A stretch of 64,000 nucleotides of DNA from Chloroflexaceae bacterium (GTDB lineage Bacteria > Chloroflexota > Chloroflexia > Chloroflexales > Chloroflexaceae): assembly GCA_028282325.1 (NCBI GenBank), contig JANQID010000107.1:1-64000 (forward strand), given 5' to 3'. Positions 7,836 through 14,238 of the stretch are shown here, piece by piece. The first letter of the stretch is position 1. Each line of letters begins with the position of its first letter. The position numbers and the translations under genes are program-made. Below the pieces are notes generated by a model. That model made no database searches. It was not told the origin of the DNA and saw nothing but the letters and a program-made list of their open reading frames with translations.

Positions 7836-7945
7836 TAAAATTCGGTCGTGGTCAGAACCGTACTGTCAGCTTTTCTACGCTGCGGCTCACCAGAGCATGA
7901 CGCGAACGTCAGTCGCAGTACGGTTCTGACCGCCACCTAAAATTC
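7836..7945. mobile_element. 94-bp MITE with 22-bp terminal inverted repeats and 8-bp target duplication
   Basis: The element (7844-7937) begins GGTCGTGGTCAGAACCG and ends with the inverse CGGTTCTGACCGCCACC. The terminal repeats are 22 bp with two mismatches, the inner 16 bp being perfect (7850-7865 and 7916-7931). It is bracketed by identical octamers TAAAATTC at 7836-7843 and 7938-7945. It encodes nothing. It lies in the leader of the EthD-like cassette, just after the GTTGGGC boundary. No autonomous relative is in the window. Confidence 0.82.
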
Positions 7946-7948
7946 AGC

Positions 7949-7988
7949 CGCCCAACGTCAAAGCTCACCTGCCGCTTTGGTCTGCCTT
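7949..7988 (-). other. Partial attC-like site at the end of the nuclease-domain gene
   Basis: On the minus strand, CAAAGCGGCAGGTGAGCTTTGAC is followed by a perfect GTTGGGC core (7949-7955). The gene's TGA stop lies inside the hairpin (CAAAGC / GCTTTG). No RYYYAAC partner is visible further into the gene, so either the site is truncated or its R'' core is degenerate within the coding sequence. Confidence 0.5.
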
Positions 7989-8891
7989 AATAGTGTCAAT
8001 TAACATTTCTTCTAACTGTGAAAGTGACGAAACAGTCATTGAGAACAATGATGTAAGAGCCGCAGACTTATCTGGTGTAATATCAGTAAGAACCATTATG
8101 GAATGCTCATGATCCAAATTTAAAATCCTGGACATCTTTGAGTATTTGCTTATGTGTTGCTGATAATCACCTGATTTTGCTTCAATCCAGTAAAATGATT
8201 CATTTACATGAAAAATTAAATCCAGTTCAAAATCGTCGCCATTTGGCAAAACCACTTGAGGATTTAACAAATATGAAAAAGCAAATTCTGTATCCAATTC
8301 TTTTGATGCAAGATTGACGGCACTTTGTACACTCAACAAAACGTAGCGTTCAAGCCATTTACCAGAGAAGAAATTCTGTGCGGTTGGCAATGTGGTTGTT
8401 TTTGCTTTTATTAAATACTGTGGCGACTTAAAATATTTGTACTGCTCCAAAAAAGCTATTTCATAAAGCCTTGTTGAAAACTGACAAACATTACTTACAT
8501 CTTGCTGAGGATAATCCTTTATGGAAAGGGTGATAAAGCCACCCTGCTGCATATTTCTTTTTATTTTTGTAAGTAGTTCTTGTAGTCCATCATAGTTTTT
8601 GCCAAGAAATTCTGATAGAGAATTTATTACCTCATCAGCCCCATCCTCAGGAGGAACCGTTTTTATTTTAATATTCCGCTTGTTGAGAAATTCCTCAATA
8701 GCATTACTCTCATCTTCTTCTTTCGCATCCGTCAAAACACCCTCGTCTTCAAGTATTTCACTCCTATTGACACCTTCACCAGTGACTGCTTCTGATATAG
8801 CATTGTTGTTGTTCCCGCTCAAGGAATCTGCAATTCGTTCAAGTGCAGTAGCAATACGCTCCAGCAAACTTGATATTTCATTATTTTCCAT
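7965..8891 (-). CDS. Protein with Card1/DUF1887-like PD-(D/E)XK nuclease domain (cassette gene)
   Basis: 308 residues. Residues 1-25 form a short amphipathic coiled coil (SLLERIATALERIADSL), followed by an acidic linker to about 65. The C-terminal domain has SGKWLERYVL (176-185) and FELDLIF...YWIEAKSGDY, giving a probable metal site D224, E237 and K239. The GxWLExY, ExD and (E)xKSG pattern is the signature of the DUF1887 nuclease domain of the CRISPR-associated effectors Card1/Can2. No CARF-like sensor domain is apparent at the N-terminus; residues 70-165 are unassigned. No CRISPR genes are nearby. A role in DNA or RNA cleavage, perhaps in defence, is inference. It is the first gene of the cassette cluster. 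Confidence 0.68.
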   Translation of the reverse strand: MENNEISSLLERIATALERIADSLSGNNNNAISEAVTGEGVNRSEILEDEGVLTDAKEEDESNAIEEFLNKRNIKIKTVPPEDGADEVINSLSEFLGKNYDGLQELLTKIKRNMQQGGFITLSIKDYPQQDVSNVCQFSTRLYEIAFLEQYKYFKSPQYLIKAKTTTLPTAQNFFSGKWLERYVLLSVQSAVNLASKELDTEFAFSYLLNPQVVLPNGDDFELDLIFHVNESFYWIEAKSGDYQQHISKYSKMSRILNLDHEHSIMVLTDITPDKSAALTSLFSMTVSSLSQLEEMLIDTIKADQSGR

Positions 8892-8924
8892 TCATCTCTT
8901 CCGTTTTTGCCTAACATGAATTAG

Positions 8925-9047
8925 ATGGCAATCATGCCGCCTCTGATCGCTTAGAGTAATGATACACAGCAATCATGCCGTCTATGAACGCCCGGAGCCA
9001 TCATAGACGGCAATCGTGCCGCTTCTGATCGCCTGGAGCCATCATAG
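8925..9047. repeat. Three 41-bp tandem repeats upstream of the cassette cluster
   Basis: Units at 8925-8965, 8966-9006 and 9007-9047 share the pattern GGCAATCATGCCG...GATCGC...AGCCATCATAG with some divergence. Each begins with a small GGCA/TGCC dyad. They lie immediately upstream of the nuclease-domain gene, in the place where an integron would have attI and its promoter. No spacer structure like CRISPR is present. Confidence 0.75.
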
Positions 9048-9219
9048 GATGAATAGCCTCCGCACCATCCGCGTGTCAGCCATCAGGCTCATAGCACATC
9101 TGATCGACTGCTTAACCATCCATGGGCGGCGTCTGCGCAGTCTCCTAACCGCACAGAACATCCCCGTGATTACCGCCCGCCACCCTGGAGGAGGATGCTC
9201 GGCGGCAACCGTTGCAGTT

Positions 9220-9353
9220 CTACCAAACCATATGGGACACACCGCATGGTGTCATTCTGAGCACAGCGAAGAATCTCAGGTTCCAATAACGCCGAGACAC
9301 TTCCCCTTCGCTTCGCTCAGGGTGATATGCGGCGTGTGTATCATCATTTGGTG
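9220..9353. mobile_element. Foldback MITE-like element, copy 2
   Basis: Starts CTACCAAACC and CCGCATGGTGTCATTCTGAG, continues with the AAGAATCTCAGG arm and the CTTCGCTTCGCTCAGGGTGA arm, and ends ATCATCATTTGGTG. Both arms and both ends of the family are present. No clear target duplication. Confidence 0.75.
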
Positions 9354-9756
9354 TCTTCCCTCAGCGGTGTGGTAGTATGCAGCCAATAATCGTGCGATGG
9401 AATGTCAGAGTGGATGCCTTGACTATATCACACAGGATGCGGATGTCAAGCAGCAAATGCAACGCCAGATCCCTGAGTACGGGTACGGCGAACCGGCGAC
9501 GGGGCGGGGATATGCGACGCGCGTCCGCGATCAGCGTCGCTCACCTTGCGTTCCATGATGAAGTGGCCCGGCGGGATCAGCAAGTTGTTGACCAGCTTCA
9601 GGGCAATGTCGGGCTTCCAGCGGGCACGTATGCGCACGACCGGGGGGCGACGGCGCTGGGCCGGAGGATGCACATTGCCAGGCGGCGGTAAAGGCGGGAT
9701 CGCTGTTGATTCAGAACCAACGCTCGCTCCGGGTCAAGCCGCGACGCCGTTCGCTA
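9354..9756. other. Stretch without supportable gene
   Basis: Several overlapping reading frames exist but none has a ribosome site or recognisable product. Positions 9558-9580 hold a 23-bp sequence (ATGAAGTGGCCCGGCG, then RGATCAG) repeated with one mismatch at 35737-35759. Confidence 0.5.
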
Positions 9757-10119
9757 TCAAACCAGCAGATCGAGCCCGCCGGCGAGGCCCGCGCCGAGGA
9801 TGAGGATCCATGAGAACGGGTTGTTGAAGCGGTTTTCGGGATGGTTGATAAACAGCAAATGCAGCCCGACGTGAATGATGCAGAAGATGTCGAGGCCAAC
9901 GACGAGCGCCGAGTTGATCGCAGCGCCGCCGGGGAACAGCCCCCACAGCAGGAGTATGTAGAGCGGGATGTGCAGCGCGGTGAAGACAATATAGCCCCGT
10001 TCGTCGGTCAGCCGCGAAAGGACGGGAAACAGCTTCCATTCCCGGCATCGAATGGCGTCCATTTCGTGGATCAGCAGAAAACTGAGCGCAATAAAGAAGA
10101 ACAGGTACGCGTTCATCAT
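9757..10119 (-). CDS. Small integral membrane protein (DUF6713-like)
   Basis: About 120 residues from the ATG at 10119, which overlaps the TGA of pabBC in an ATGA junction; AGGAGG lies directly before it, and a second ATG follows at 10116. Four hydrophobic segments are visible: AYLFFFIALSFLLI, IVFTALHIPLYILLLWGLF, ALVVGLDIFCIIHVGLHLLF and WILILGAGLAGGLDLLV. The HEMDAIRCREW motif after the first segment and the conserved histidines match small membrane proteins annotated as DUF6713; function unknown. Translational coupling to pabBC is likely, but the functional link is unclear. Confidence 0.72.
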   Translation of the reverse strand: MMNAYLFFFIALSFLLIHEMDAIRCREWKLFPVLSRLTDERGYIVFTALHIPLYILLLWGLFPGGAAINSALVVGLDIFCIIHVGLHLLFINHPENRFNNPFSWILILGAGLAGGLDLLV

Positions 10120-11864
10120 TCCTCCTGGCATAGCTCGACCTCCCACATCCCACGCACCGAGTTGACCAGATAGAGCCTGGAACGTCGGTGCAGGTCCTGA
10201 AGCGCAATCCTCGCCTCGCTGACACGCCCCTGCTCGATCAAGAAGGCGCGATACGTTCCCGAAAGGAGTCCGCATTGTACCGGCGGGGTCAGCAGCCGAC
10301 CGTCAAACTCGACGACAACATTGCCAATGCAGGATTCCGTTAGCTCCTGCTTCTCGTTCCAGAGCAACACATCATCGTATCCGGGCGCGTCGGCCAGCGC
10401 CTGTTCGTAGACGCGCCGACGGGTCGTTTTGTGGTAGAGGAAGCGATCCCCCGAATCGACAGGACTCCGGGCGAGCCGGACGCGGTATGGCTGTGCAACG
10501 GGAGACAGCACGCGCGCGGTGACAGTCGGCGCGCCGACTTGCCCAACCACTAACCGTACTTTGTGCGGGCAAGCGGGCAGGCTACGTGCCAACGCATCGA
10601 GCTGCTCGCGAACCGCCTCGATGTCAACAGAACGCGCGAAATAGGCCGCCGAGTCCGCCAGACGCTTCAAATGGGCGTCGAGCAAAACATAGCCGTCTTC
10701 CGGCATCCACAGGATCGTTTCGAGGAGGTCGAAATCAGGCATCGTCTGGACCAGGATGCGGGCTTTCGTGGCGCACTCCTGGAACTCATCGGCTTTTTCC
10801 GAATCCCAGACGATGCCGCCTCCGACGCCATACTCCGCTGTGTTGCGCCGCCGATCGACCAGGGCAGTTCTGATGGCCACATTGAACTGTGCTCGGCGTT
10901 CCGGCGAAAGAAAGCCGACCGTCCCGGTGTATATCCTGCGCGGCGCGCGTTCAAGCTCCGCGATGATCTGCATCGTGCGAACCTTGGGTGCGCCGGTAAT
11001 CGAGGCAGCCGGAAACAGCGCCCGCAAGATGTCTGTCACTCGCGTCTGCGACGTACAACGGACGGTGCTTGTCATTTGCCACAGCGTCGGATATTTCTCG
11101 ACGGCAAAGAGCGCCGGCGCGGCGACGCTTCCGATATCGCCAATCCGCCCGATGTCGTTCCGCACCATATCGACAATCATAAGGTTCTCGGCCCGGTTTT
11201 TCTCACAGCGCGCCAGTCGTTCGGCCTGGGCGAGGTCTTCGGCTTGCGTCAGGCCCCGCGCCATAGTGCCTTTCATAGGGCGGGATATCACAACGCCGTC
11301 GGCGGCCTGGAAAAACAGTTCAGGCGAAGCGGAGCATATCGCCCAGTTTTCAGCGGTCACGAAAGCCCCGTAACCATAGCCCTGAGCGTGGATCATGCGC
11401 ACAAACGCTTGCCACGGGTCGCCGGAAAAGGCGGCTCGCAGGCGAAACGAGTAGTTCACCTGGTACGTGTCTCCGGCCTCGATGTACTGCTTGATTTTGT
11501 GAAACGACCGTTGGTATTCGTCTTCGTCAACCGACGGCTCCCAGTGAATGGTCGGCGCGTCTACCGGCGGCGCGGCGGGAAAGGTGATCGGCTGCGGTCC
11601 GCGGTAGATGCCAAACCAGAGCAGCGGAAACCGCCCCGGCGCGTGGACGGCCAGCGCCGCATCGAAGGCGGGCGCCGCTTCGTAGGCGATAAAGCCCGCG
11701 GCGTAGAGGCCGTTTGTGGTTTCATGCTCGACGGCGTGCAAAGCGCTTGCAACCGTTTCCAGGGTGCGGGCGACATAAACCCGTAGCGGGCGTTCGAACA
11801 GCAGCCACTGTTGGCGGCGCGTGTCATAGAGAACCACGCAGTTTTCAGAACTCCCAGGCGTCAC
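10116..11864 (-). CDS. pabB: Aminodeoxychorismate synthase component I fused to 4-amino-4-deoxychorismate lyase (PabBC)
   Basis: About 582 residues from the GTG at 11864, which is preceded by AGGAAACAAC. An ATG 60 bp upstream lies inside a palindrome and has no ribosome site. The N-terminal two thirds are a chorismate-binding domain (ASPELFFQ, SRPMKGTMARG, KNRAENLMIVDMVRNDIGRI, SITGAPKVRTMQII). The C-terminal part, from FDLLETILWMPEDGYVLLDA, is a PLP aminotransferase class IV-like lyase (DDVLLWNEKQELTESCIGN). The fusion converts chorismate to aminodeoxychorismate and then p-aminobenzoate for folate, with glutamine amidotransferase PabA supplied elsewhere. Fusions of this order are well known. 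Confidence 0.93.
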   Translation of the reverse strand: MTPGSSENCVVLYDTRRQQWLLFERPLRVYVARTLETVASALHAVEHETTNGLYAAGFIAYEAAPAFDAALAVHAPGRFPLLWFGIYRGPQPITFPAAPPVDAPTIHWEPSVDEDEYQRSFHKIKQYIEAGDTYQVNYSFRLRAAFSGDPWQAFVRMIHAQGYGYGAFVTAENWAICSASPELFFQAADGVVISRPMKGTMARGLTQAEDLAQAERLARCEKNRAENLMIVDMVRNDIGRIGDIGSVAAPALFAVEKYPTLWQMTSTVRCTSQTRVTDILRALFPAASITGAPKVRTMQIIAELERAPRRIYTGTVGFLSPERRAQFNVAIRTALVDRRRNTAEYGVGGGIVWDSEKADEFQECATKARILVQTMPDFDLLETILWMPEDGYVLLDAHLKRLADSAAYFARSVDIEAVREQLDALARSLPACPHKVRLVVGQVGAPTVTARVLSPVAQPYRVRLARSPVDSGDRFLYHKTTRRRVYEQALADAPGYDDVLLWNEKQELTESCIGNVVVEFDGRLLTPPVQCGLLSGTYRAFLIEQGRVSEARIALQDLHRRSRLYLVNSVRGMWEVELCQEE

Positions 11865-11904
11865 GTTGTTTCCTGTTTCTCGCCGAACGATCCACCCTAT
11901 CCCC

Positions 11905-11970
11905 GCGGCAGCATGCTGCCGCATTCCCCATCGCTCTCAATACTCTCGGAGTGCGGGAGCTTGCTCCCGC
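11905..11970. repeat. Two short perfect hairpin palindromes
   Basis: GCGGCAGCATGCTGCCGC at 11905-11922 is an 18-bp perfect palindrome. GCGGGAGC-TT-GCTCCCGC follows at 11953-11970. They lie between pabBC and the next small gene. Similar GGAAGC/GCTTCC dyads occur between bchB and bciB and near 26360, so they may be one class of small palindromic repeat. Confidence 0.7.
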
Positions 11971-11980
11971 CGTAGCGGCG

Positions 11981-12199
11981 TTACGGAGCACCGGCCGCAG
12001 CGTCATTCGTCCCGGCGGCACCTTCGGACGATAGGAGAGCCGCGCCGCTGCCCTGGGTGATATCCCAACCCAGATGCGCCGACAGCGACTGTACCGTCGC
12101 GTCGATCTGGTACCCCGGCACGCCGCTCCTTCTCGCCGCCCGCTCGATGTGATCGCGGGCGATGGGGAGCGACACGCGCGGCGTGGCAATGAGGTCCAT
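11981..12199 (-). CDS. Small unknown soluble protein
   Basis: 72 residues from the ATG at 12199, preceded by AAAGGAG with about 10-bp spacing. The sequence opens MDLIATPRVSLPIARDHIER and contains a probable two-helix unit (RDHIERAARRSGV, DATVQSLSAHLGWDI) followed by an Ala/Gly-rich tail. The RxxIERAA-RxxGV...HLG pattern is compatible with a small helix-turn-helix-like fold, but I cannot assign a family. Confidence 0.5.
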   Translation of the reverse strand: MDLIATPRVSLPIARDHIERAARRSGVPGYQIDATVQSLSAHLGWDITQGSGAALLSSEGAAGTNDAAAGAP

Positions 12200-12303
12200 A
12201 GTGTCGGCGCTCCTTTGCATACAGACAAGCTCGATATCCGGTGATTGTCAGACGGCGTTCCTGGCGAGATCGGCGCAAGCGTTTGTGCTGCAATTATAAT
12301 CCA

Positions 12304-13059
12304 TTATGCAGCCAGACCCCAGATCACGTGCCAGACGATGTCCGTCCAGAAATGAATGACGACCGCCGCCAGGAAGCCGTACCGCCGGAAATAGTAGGCT
12401 GCGAACAGCGAAACAACGCCGTTCAGCAGCACGATCTCGAACAGCAGGGCAATCGGTATCTGCTGGATCGTCTCAAATCCCAGAATGAGCATGGCGGAAG
12501 GCAGATGCCCCAGCGCAAAAGCCAGGGCCGAAGCCAGCGCAACGACCCAGAACGTCGCCTCGCGCCCGCGGCCCCTCAACAACACGCTTGAGATAAGCCA
12601 CATCCAGAAGGGAATGAAAAACAGCCGGAAGATGACCTCTTCGCCGATGCCGGCGGTCGCCGAGGCGACGAGTGATGTTGGAAAGGGCGGGTGGGGCAGC
12701 GCGCCCAGGGAATGCCAGCGTTGAAACAGCGCATCCGCGATGATGAAGAAGACGCCTACGCCCGCGCCGACCAGCGCCGGGATCGCAAACCGCTGCACGT
12801 TGGAAACCGCAGGGTCCCAGATATCGGGGAAGCCCAGCCCTGACGCGATTCGCAAGCCCAGAAAGCCCAGCCCGCCGTAGACTATCAGCAATATGCCCGC
12901 CGTCGCCAGGGCGAGGATCGGCTTCGACGCCGGAAGCTGTTGATCGGGCGGCGTCACTGCGAACGCGCCCTGAGGGAGGAACGTATTCACCGCGCCCAAC
13001 ACCGCCAGGATAATAATCAGAACCGCATACACGCGGATCGAAGGTGAGATTCGTTGCAT
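12304..13059 (-). CDS. CPBP-family intramembrane metalloprotease
   Basis: About 251 residues from the ATG at 13059, which has AAAGGAGG at 5-bp spacing; the frame is open 105 bp further upstream without a ribosome site. Seven or eight hydrophobic helices are visible. The signature motifs of the CPBP (Abi/CAAX, Rce1-like) family are present: GIGEEVIFRLFF (the EExxxR motif), FALGHL (FxxxH) and VVIHFWTDI near the C-terminus. Members cleave within the membrane or handle prenylated/peptide substrates; the substrate here is unknown. It stands alone between a small gene and a foldback element. Confidence 0.88.
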   Translation of the reverse strand: MQRISPSIRVYAVLIIILAVLGAVNTFLPQGAFAVTPPDQQLPASKPILALATAGILLIVYGGLGFLGLRIASGLGFPDIWDPAVSNVQRFAIPALVGAGVGVFFIIADALFQRWHSLGALPHPPFPTSLVASATAGIGEEVIFRLFFIPFWMWLISSVLLRGRGREATFWVVALASALAFALGHLPSAMLILGFETIQQIPIALLFEIVLLNGVVSLFAAYYFRRYGFLAAVVIHFWTDIVWHVIWGLAA

Positions 13060-13193
13060 CAGCGCCTCCTTTCGCATCGCACGAGTAATACCAAGTCCGA
13101 CTGAAGGATACATTCGCCTCAAGGATAACCGCACCACCGCACTGGATGCAAGGGGAAGAAACAAAAAGCCGCCGCGACTGGCAATCGGGCGGA

Positions 13194-13332
13194 GCTACCA
13201 AACGATGCTACCCATGCCGCATGTCACCCTTCCCCTTCGCTTCGCTCAGGGTCAGGGTCTCGGCGTTATTGGAGCCTGAGATTCTTCGCTTCGCTCAGAA
13301 TGACACCATGCGGTGTCTCCAGTATTGTTAGC
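13194..13332. mobile_element. Foldback MITE-like element, copy 3
   Basis: Left end GCTACCAAACGATGC, then CCGCATGTCACCC, the CTTCGCTTCGCTCAGGGTC arm, the GATTCTTCGCTTCGCTCAG arm, and a degraded right end ATTGTTAGCT. It fills most of the gap between the CPBP gene and the alpha/beta hydrolase. No further gene in the gap. Confidence 0.78.
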
Positions 13333-13398
13333 TTCAGAGATGGCTATTGGCGGAGATATTGGGGTCTGGCAAGCTTCAAGGATGCGCAACGCGCGGCG

Positions 13399-14238
13399 CT
13401 ACAGATACTCGCGCTGATTAACGCGCCGCCGCCACTCATTTTTGATTTCGACGGGCGAACCCTCGCTGACAATAAAATCGGTGATGAGGCGACTAAACAC
13501 CGTCGTCTTCTCCAGAAACACAAAATGATTCGCCTTCGGCAAGACAATCAACTGATGTGGCTGATTGGAATCTTCGTTCAAAAATTCCGCATGGTTATAC
13601 GGAACAATCGTATCTTTCTCGCCATAGACCGCCAGCAGCGGCATAGAATCTAACGCTTGCAGGGCCGGTCGCAGATCCGTGTCGGTGATCGAGTCATAGA
13701 CGCCTTGCAACACATTCGCACTCAGGCTATCGGTATCCTCATACAGCTCTTGTTGGATGATCTTATCGTCAATCGGCATCTGGCGAACCAGCTTTGAGCC
13801 AATGCTGGTCAGATTATTGCGCCCCAGAAAACGCGAGAAAGCGCCGCTCTTCATCGTTTCGTTCACAATCGAACCGATCAGCGGCGTCGAAACCGTTACC
13901 AGGCGGAGGAAGCGATCGGACTGCTCACGCGCGGCGCGGATCGCCACCATGCCGCCGAGCCCATGTCCGACAAGATTCGCTTTACGAATACCCATACGCT
14001 CCATAAAGCGACTGAGCATATCGACATACTCAGAGATCGTAAAAAGATCGCCGCTCCGATCCGAGTCACCGAAGCCCCAGAAATCAAGGGCATACGTACG
14101 ATAACGCTCGGACACCAACTCCATCGTCGGCACCCAATAACGCCAGGAGCCAAGCCAGCTATGCAGAAATATGATCGGCTGGCCCCGCCCAAACGCTTCA
14201 TAATGAACGAGTCGATTGTCGAGGTGTATTGCGCTCAC
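13399..14238 (-). CDS. Alpha/beta-hydrolase with glycine at the nucleophile position
   Basis: 279 residues starting at a GTG whose GTGA overlaps the stop of the giant kinase, so the two are translationally coupled. The fold markers are IIFLHSWLGSWRYW (oxyanion region), DFWGFGDSDR, and the nucleophile elbow LVGHGLGGMVAI. The elbow reads G-H-G-L-G, so G93 replaces the usual Ser; the DNA codon is GGG. The downstream acid (YGEKDTIVPY) and His (PKANHFVFLE) are kept. Either the protein is non-hydrolytic, for example a ligand binder like some plant receptors of this fold, or another residue acts. Coupling to a sensor kinase would suit a sensing role (inference). Confidence 0.88.
   Translation of the reverse strand: MSAIHLDNRLVHYEAFGRGQPIIFLHSWLGSWRYWVPTMELVSERYRTYALDFWGFGDSDRSGDLFTISEYVDMLSRFMERMGIRKANLVGHGLGGMVAIRAAREQSDRFLRLVTVSTPLIGSIVNETMKSGAFSRFLGRNNLTSIGSKLVRQMPIDDKIIQQELYEDTDSLSANVLQGVYDSITDTDLRPALQALDSMPLLAVYGEKDTIVPYNHAEFLNEDSNQPHQLIVLPKANHFVFLEKTTVFSRLITDFIVSEGSPVEIKNEWRRRVNQREYL

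Noticed and set aside
8925-9047. CRISPR array near the Card1-like nuclease gene
   Set aside because: Only three contiguous 41-bp units with no unique spacers and no cas gene nearby.
8892-9756. Integron integrase gene upstream of the cassette cluster
   Set aside because: Looked for tyrosine-recombinase motifs on both strands and found none in this interval; the cluster is therefore described as lacking an integrase in the window.
10563-11786. 407-codon open frame antisense to pabBC
   Set aside because: pabBC motifs are complete on the other strand; the antisense product has no fold-like pattern.
13146-13331. Small frames inside the foldback elements (also near 55377 and 2076)
   Set aside because: The same frames recur in each copy and follow the palindromic arms; they reflect the element, not genes.
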